From an uncultured Polycyclovorans sp. (lineage in GTDB: Bacteria; Pseudomonadota; Gammaproteobacteria; Nevskiales; Nevskiaceae), in NCBI GenBank assembly GCA_936928855.1, contig CAKZHZ010000019.1:156086-220085 (forward strand): a stretch of DNA of 64,000 bases, read 5' to 3'. Below the pieces are notes generated by a model. It worked only from the letters and a program-made list of their open reading frames with translations, was not told the DNA's origin and ran no database searches. Shown piece after piece: positions 59,388 to 64,000 of the stretch (position 1 is its first letter; each line of letters starts with the position of its first letter). Position numbers and translations under genes: made by a program.

Positions 59388-59424
59388 ATTGGTTTGGCAT
59401 CACGCTTTTTGCGTGTGAACCAAT
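59388..59424 (-). promoter_or_regulatory. Leader hairpin next to the DUF4212 ribosome binding site
   Basis: ATTGGTT (59388-59394) and AACCAAT (59418-59424) form the outer arms, with CACGC-ttttt-GCGTG inside (59401-59415). On the minus strand the hairpin ends only a few bases before GAGGAGA, the ribosome binding site of the DUF4212 gene. It could be a translational control element or a DNA operator between the divergent genes. Confidence 0.5.
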
Positions 59425-59548
59425 CTAGTGGGATGCCGTCGCCAGCGAACCTCCACTTTGGTCGAAAGCCGGCGGGCGATGCCCTGCGACTTTGGTCGCG
59501 CGCGGGAAGGCTGCGTTACAGTGCAGGCTCGATCAGGGGGAGGGGGCC

Positions 59549-62500
59549 ATGCTGTCGGGCTGGATGCTGCTGCTGATCTCTGCGGGCTACGCCGCCCTGC
59601 TGTTCGCCATAGCCAGCTGGGGTGACTGGCGGGCACGCCGGCGCCTGGAGGACCCTCCCCAGCCCTGGATCTACAGTTTGGCTTTGGCGGTGTACTGCAC
59701 TTCCTGGACCTTTTACGGTGCGGTGGGGCGCGCTGCTGAACGCGGCTGGGATTTTCTCCCGATTTATCTCGGTCCGATCCTGGTGCTGATGCTTGGTGCC
59801 CCGTTGATCGCCCGGTTGATCCGCGTCTGCAAGCGCCACAATCTGACCTCGCTCGCCGACTTCATCGGCGCCCGCTACGGACGCCGGCAGTCATTGGCGG
59901 CCGGGGTGACGCTCATTGCCGTGGTGGGCGTGTTGCCGTATCTGGCGCTGCAGTTGAAGGCGGTCGCCTCCACGGTCAGCGTGCTGTCGTCCTCCGATGC
60001 TCAGCTGGGTGGCTGGTTGGGCGATGGAGCGCTGGTGACCGCAGCATTGCTGGCGGTGTTCGGCATCCTGTTCGGAACCCGCGAGGTGTCGAGCAGCGAG
60101 AACCATCACGGGCTGGTGCTGGCCGTGGCCTTCGAGTCGGTCGTCAAACTGGTGGCGTTCGTGGTGGTCGGTCTGATCTCGGCCTACGTCGTATTCGACG
60201 GGATCGGGGATGCCACGGCCTATGCCCTGAGCCGGCCCCCGGTGCGTGCCGCCATGGCCGATCCCACCTGGATGTCCGGCTTTCTCGCACAGACGGTGCT
60301 GGCCATGGCGGCGATGCTGTGTCTGCCGCGACAGTTTCAGGTCCTGGTGGTGGAGAACACGGCGGTCGACGATCTGAAAACGGCGCGCTGGGTGTTTCCG
60401 GCCTATCTCGTGGTCATCTCCCTGTTCGTGCTGCCGATTGCGGCTGCCGGCGCCTACCTGCTCCCTGCCACCGTGGTGCCGGACACCTATGTCCTCAACG
60501 TGCCGATGGCGCTGGACCATCCCTGGATCGCTCTGTTTGCCTACATCGGGGGCTTTTCCGCAGCCACCAGCATGGTGATCGTATCGTCGATCGCGTTGTC
60601 GACCATGCTCAGCAACGAGGTGGTGACACCGCTGCTGTTGCGTTGGCAGCCACTGGGCATCGGGCGTGGCCCGGACCTGTCCACCCTGATCAAGCGGGTG
60701 CGCCGGTTCTGTATCGTACTGTTGCTGGTGCTGGCGTATCTCTACACCCGTTTTTTCATCGGCGATGGCAGTCTGGCCTCGATCGGATTGTTGTCATTCG
60801 CAGCGGTGTTGCAGTTCGCGCCGGCACTGGTGGGTGGGTTGTACTGGAAGCGCGGGACCCACGCCGGGGTGGTGGCGGGTCTGGTGATCGGTTTCGCGCT
60901 GTGGTGTTACACCTTGCTGCTTCCGGCGGCCGCTGGTCCTGCTGCGGCGTGGGTCACCGACGGGCCCTGGGGGATCGGCGGGTTGCGGCCGCACGCATTG
61001 CTGGGCATCACCGGCTTTGATCCGGTGACCCATGGGACGGTGGTCAGCCTGCTGGGCAACCTGCTGGGGTATGTCATGGGCTCCGCGCTGACGGCCCCGG
61101 GACTACGCGATCACCTGCATGCCGTGCGCTTCATCGGCCACCTCGACCTGCCGCCGCCGGTCCGCCCGCGGTTGGTCGGCAGCAATGCCACGGTTGAAGA
61201 TCTGCAGACCCTGCTGGAGCGCTTTTTTGGTCCTCAGCGTGCCCGCCAGTTGCTGGACGAGTATGGACGCGACAGCGGTCATCCACTGAACCCGCGTGAT
61301 CGGGCGCCCGCCGATTGGGTACGCTACTGCGAGCGCCTGCTGGCCGGTGTGCTGGGCGCCTCAAGTGCCCGCGTGGTGATGGCGGCGATGCTTCGCGGCC
61401 GTGACATGCAGGTGGAGGACGTCATCCGTCTGCTCGACGAGACCTCGCACGTCATCCAGTTCTCGCGGGAGCTGACCCAGGCGGCGCTCGAGCATCTGTC
61501 GCAAGGGGTCAGCGTGGTGGATCGCGAGCTGCGGTTGGTTGCCTGGAATCGCCGTTATGCCGAACTGTTCCAGTATCCCGAAGCGCTGCTGGTGCAGGGG
61601 CAGCCGATCGAAACCCTGATTCGTTACAACGGGCGCCATGGCTTGCTGGCGGGCGAGGGGGATGCCGAGGATCAGGTGCAGCGGCGACTGGAGCATCTGC
61701 GCGCCGGGCGCGCTTACGAGCATGAGCGCCAGATGCCGGATGGCAGCGTCATTCAGATCAGGGGCAATCCCATGCCGGGGGGCGGTTTCGTCACCAGCTA
61801 TGCCGACGTCAGCGCCTACAAGCATGCCGAAGCGCGGTTGCAGGAGCTGGCGGGCAGCCTGGAACAGCGCGTTCGCGAGCGGACCGAAGAGTTGTCGACC
61901 GTCAATGATCAGGTGGTCGCTGCCAAAGCGGAGGCCGAGCGGGCCAATAGCGCCAAGACCCGTTTCCTGGCGGCTGCTTCGCATGATCTGGTGCAGCCGA
62001 TCAGCGCCGCCAAGCTGTTTCTGTCCGCTTTCGATCCCGCGCAGGCGACACCGGAGCGTTTTTCGAATCTGCAGCGCAATGTCGAAGGCGCGCTGTCGGC
62101 GGCCGAGCAGCTGTTGTCGGGGCTGCTGGACATCTCACGACTTGAAGCCGGCGCGACCGAGGTACAGCGGGAGGACCTGGCGTTGACGGATCTGCTGGTG
62201 CCACTGGCCAACGAGTTTGGTGCACTGGCGCAGGACAGTGGCATCGATCTGCGCGCCGTGCCCAGTCGCGCCGTGGTGTACAGCGACCCGGCGCTGCTGC
62301 GGCGGGTGTTGCAGAACTTTCTGTCCAATGCCTGCCGTTATACCGAGCGTGGACGGGTGCTGCTGGGAGTGCGGCGGCGAGGCGCTGGGGCGCTGCGCAT
62401 CGAAGTGCACGACACCGGGCCCGGCATTCCGACGGCCCGACAACGGGAGGTTTTCGAGGAGTTCCGGCGTCTCAGGCGTGCCGACGGGCGGGGCGGCGGT

Positions 62501-63037
62501 GGCCTGGGGCTGGGCCTCGCCATCGCCGAGCGCACGGCCCGACTGCTCGGGCATCGTCTTGGCCTGTACTCGGTGGAGGGGCGGGGCAGCTGCTTCTGGA
62601 TCGAGGTTCCGCGCGGACAGGCCGACCGGGTACGACCACCCCCGGTGACCCGCGAGCTCGAGGATCCACTGACCCAGAGTCCGAGTGTGCTGGTGATCGA
62701 CAACGAACCGACGGTGCTGGAGGGAATGCGCGCGCTGCTCGAACGATGGGGGTGTACGGTGACGACGGCCGCCAACGAGGCGGAGGCGCGCCATGCGCTG
62801 CGTCCGGCGGTGGTGATGGCGGACTATCACCTCGATGACGAAGTGTCCGGAATCGAAGTGCTGGACCGATTGCAGGCCCGATGGGGTGGCGATCCGGTGC
62901 CCGCCATTGTCATTACGGCGGACCATACGCCGCAGGCGCGCAAGGCCGCGGCGGCCAGTGGCTATGCCTACCTTCAGAAGCCCGTGCCGCTGGGGCGCCT
63001 GCGGGCCCTGATCAACCGCCTCGCCGGCACGTCCTGA
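59549..63037 (+). CDS. SSS-domain hybrid sensor histidine kinase/response regulator (NahK/ErcS-like)
   Basis: A 1162-residue sensor. Residues about 1-500 form a sodium/solute symporter-like membrane domain (13 helices) used for sensing or transport. A PAS domain ('LEHLSQGVSVVDRELRLVAWNRRYAELFQYPEALL') follows, then a coiled coil, a HisKA domain with His812 in 'AAASHDLVQPISAAKLF', a HATPase domain ('NFLSNACRYTERGR', 'GGGLGLGLAIAERTAR') and a C-terminal receiver with Asp1092 in 'VVMADYHLDDE'. It resembles CrbS-type kinases that control acetate use. It is divergent from the SSS symporter. GGGGGAGGGGG supports the ATG. Confidence 0.9.
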   Translation: MLSGWMLLLISAGYAALLFAIASWGDWRARRRLEDPPQPWIYSLALAVYCTSWTFYGAVGRAAERGWDFLPIYLGPILVLMLGAPLIARLIRVCKRHNLTSLADFIGARYGRRQSLAAGVTLIAVVGVLPYLALQLKAVASTVSVLSSSDAQLGGWLGDGALVTAALLAVFGILFGTREVSSSENHHGLVLAVAFESVVKLVAFVVVGLISAYVVFDGIGDATAYALSRPPVRAAMADPTWMSGFLAQTVLAMAAMLCLPRQFQVLVVENTAVDDLKTARWVFPAYLVVISLFVLPIAAAGAYLLPATVVPDTYVLNVPMALDHPWIALFAYIGGFSAATSMVIVSSIALSTMLSNEVVTPLLLRWQPLGIGRGPDLSTLIKRVRRFCIVLLLVLAYLYTRFFIGDGSLASIGLLSFAAVLQFAPALVGGLYWKRGTHAGVVAGLVIGFALWCYTLLLPAAAGPAAAWVTDGPWGIGGLRPHALLGITGFDPVTHGTVVSLLGNLLGYVMGSALTAPGLRDHLHAVRFIGHLDLPPPVRPRLVGSNATVEDLQTLLERFFGPQRARQLLDEYGRDSGHPLNPRDRAPADWVRYCERLLAGVLGASSARVVMAAMLRGRDMQVEDVIRLLDETSHVIQFSRELTQAALEHLSQGVSVVDRELRLVAWNRRYAELFQYPEALLVQGQPIETLIRYNGRHGLLAGEGDAEDQVQRRLEHLRAGRAYEHERQMPDGSVIQIRGNPMPGGGFVTSYADVSAYKHAEARLQELAGSLEQRVRERTEELSTVNDQVVAAKAEAERANSAKTRFLAAASHDLVQPISAAKLFLSAFDPAQATPERFSNLQRNVEGALSAAEQLLSGLLDISRLEAGATEVQREDLALTDLLVPLANEFGALAQDSGIDLRAVPSRAVVYSDPALLRRVLQNFLSNACRYTERGRVLLGVRRRGAGALRIEVHDTGPGIPTARQREVFEEFRRLRRADGRGGGGLGLGLAIAERTARLLGHRLGLYSVEGRGSCFWIEVPRGQADRVRPPPVTRELEDPLTQSPSVLVIDNEPTVLEGMRALLERWGCTVTTAANEAEARHALRPAVVMADYHLDDEVSGIEVLDRLQARWGGDPVPAIVITADHTPQARKAAAASGYAYLQKPVPLGRLRALINRLAGTS

Positions 63038-63078
63038 AGGGCTCGGCCGCCCGGCGCTGGCACCCGTATAATCGGCGG

Positions 63079-64000
63079 ATGTTCCCCGAACTCAACGTAT
63101 TCCAGACCTTTGCCATCTGGGCGATTCCAGTGTTGCTGGCGATTACCCTGCATGAGGTTTCCCACGGGTGGGCGGCCCGCTATTTCGGCGATCAGACTGC
63201 CGCCCGGCTGGGACGTCTGTCCCTGAACCCGCTGCGGCACGTTGATCCGGTGGGCACGCTCATCGTCCCGGGCGTACTGCTGTTGCTGGGCGGTGTCTTG
63301 TTTGGCTGGGCCAAGCCAGTGCCCGTGGCGATGCAGAACCTGCGCAAGCCGCGACAGCACATGGCCTGGGTGGCACTGGCCGGACCCATGTCCAACTTCG
63401 CCATGGCCTTCGCCTGGGCGCTGCTCCTCAAGTTCTCGCTGGGTTTCGGTGCCGCCGAAGGGGCGCTGGTGTTCCTGCGTTACATGGCCGTTGCCGGCAT
63501 CATCATCAACCTGGTGCTGATGGTGCTCAACCTGCTGCCGCTGCCGCCGCTCGATGGTGGGCGGGTGCTGGCGGGACTGGTGCCCGAACCGACCGCCCGG
63601 GTGCTTGACCGGGTTGAGCCCTGGGGTCTGGTGATCATTGTCACCCTGCTGGTCACCGGCGTGCTGTGGCACCTGATGGCACCGCCGCTGATGCTGATGG
63701 AGCGACTGATCGCCATCGTGACCGGTCTGCCGCCGCTCGGCATCACAGGCTGGGCGCATCCGCTGACGGCGGCCGGCATTTTGTTTCCGGGATGGGGATG
63801 GTGGGGGCTTCTCGCGTTGACAGCCGGCCTGATCGGTCTCGTAACCCGGATCGGGCCGGCTATCGCCATTGCCCTGCCAGGTCTATGGCTTTGGTCCGCC
63901 GCATCGGGGACACATCAGATTCTACCAGAGGGGTGGCGTGGTGTTGACCTTGAAATGGGTGCGAGTCTCGGCCGCGACCAATCCCTTCAACGTCAACGTG
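63079..64000 (+). CDS. M50 site-2 protease family protein, frame continuing into TraB-like sequence (3' end outside window)
   Basis: The first ~213 residues form a complete-looking membrane metalloprotease: the zinc motif HEVSH is at residues 23-27, and the second ligand is in 'NLLPLPPLDGGRVLAGL'. At about residue 215 the sequence changes to 'GITGWAHPLTAAGILFPGWG', several hydrophobic residues, and 'GWRGVDLEMGASLGRDQSL', which resembles, from memory, the membrane and early nitrilase-like parts of TraB, an apolipoprotein N-acyltransferase-like protein of conjugative elements. The frame is open to the window edge. M50 proteins of this subgroup usually end at about residue 215. This is either a genuine recombination junction or an assembly chimera. 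Confidence 0.7.
   Translation, partial: MFPELNVFQTFAIWAIPVLLAITLHEVSHGWAARYFGDQTAARLGRLSLNPLRHVDPVGTLIVPGVLLLLGGVLFGWAKPVPVAMQNLRKPRQHMAWVALAGPMSNFAMAFAWALLLKFSLGFGAAEGALVFLRYMAVAGIIINLVLMVLNLLPLPPLDGGRVLAGLVPEPTARVLDRVEPWGLVIIVTLLVTGVLWHLMAPPLMLMERLIAIVTGLPPLGITGWAHPLTAAGILFPGWGWWGLLALTAGLIGLVTRIGPAIAIALPGLWLWSAASGTHQILPEGWRGVDLEMGASLGRDQSLQRQR

Overview
The window is a stretch of high-GC, densely packed bacterial chromosome. The gene set (tol-pal cluster beside ruvCAB and queE/queC, ccmABCDEFGHI, tamA/tamB, ttcA, phoB/phoR, sucA/sucB/lpd) and its arrangement point to a gammaproteobacterium, most like the Xanthomonadales/Chromatiales side of the class. That placement is inference from gene content; no rRNA is present.

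Layout. 1-2.9 kb: the end of a small DUF2846/PEGA-like protein, an SDR oxidoreductase and an M20 peptidase. 2.9-9.3 kb, minus strand: DUF167 gene, ttcA, tamA, tamB (outer-membrane assembly). 9.3-15.4 kb: an SDR gene, tkt, gap, a four-helix-bundle gene flanked by repeats, pgk, and a DUF4160/DUF2442 pair. 15.4-20.6 kb is the accessory part: a MoxR ATPase without its usual partner, palindromic repeats, an IS110-family element with a strongly structured 5' non-coding region (candidate bridge RNA), a TonB-dependent receptor cut short at the element, and its intact FecR and FecI regulators with Fur-box-like sites. 20.6-27.9 kb: small enzymes, two unrecognised proteins, a ClpP-like protease, a ZIP-like transporter and an apparently exported hydratase. 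28-32.4 kb: ffh, phoB-phoR with a Pho box, folD. 32.5-39.3 kb: the complete cytochrome c maturation operon including the 46-residue ccmD. 39.3-47.4 kb: MaoC-like protein, galU, the 2-oxoglutarate dehydrogenase operon, YfaZ-like protein. 47.4-57.1 kb: yebC, ruvC (TTG start), ruvA, ruvB, ybgC, tolQRAB, pal, cpoB, queE, queC, then tRNA-Lys(TTT) on the other strand. 57.2-63.0 kb: a sodium/solute symporter with its DUF4212 subunit, divergent from a large SSS-domain hybrid histidine kinase. 63.1 kb to the end: an M50 site-2 protease whose frame runs on into sequence resembling the conjugation acyltransferase TraB and leaves the window.

How the genes work together. Most of the window is core metabolism and envelope biology: glycolysis/pentose phosphate (tkt, gap, pgk), the TCA cycle, haem attachment to cytochromes, outer-membrane assembly and Tol-Pal integrity, phosphate sensing, queuosine synthesis and DNA repair. 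The unusual material is concentrated in three places. The gap-pgk region carries an inserted four-helix-bundle gene, a 7-bp repeat array next to the pgk ribosome binding site, and two mutually complementary hairpins in the gap leader. The 16-18.7 kb region has an IS110 element with an associated deletion. The right edge holds the chimeric M50/TraB-like frame. The strongest candidate for an RNA-guided system is the structured RNA upstream of the IS110 recombinase.
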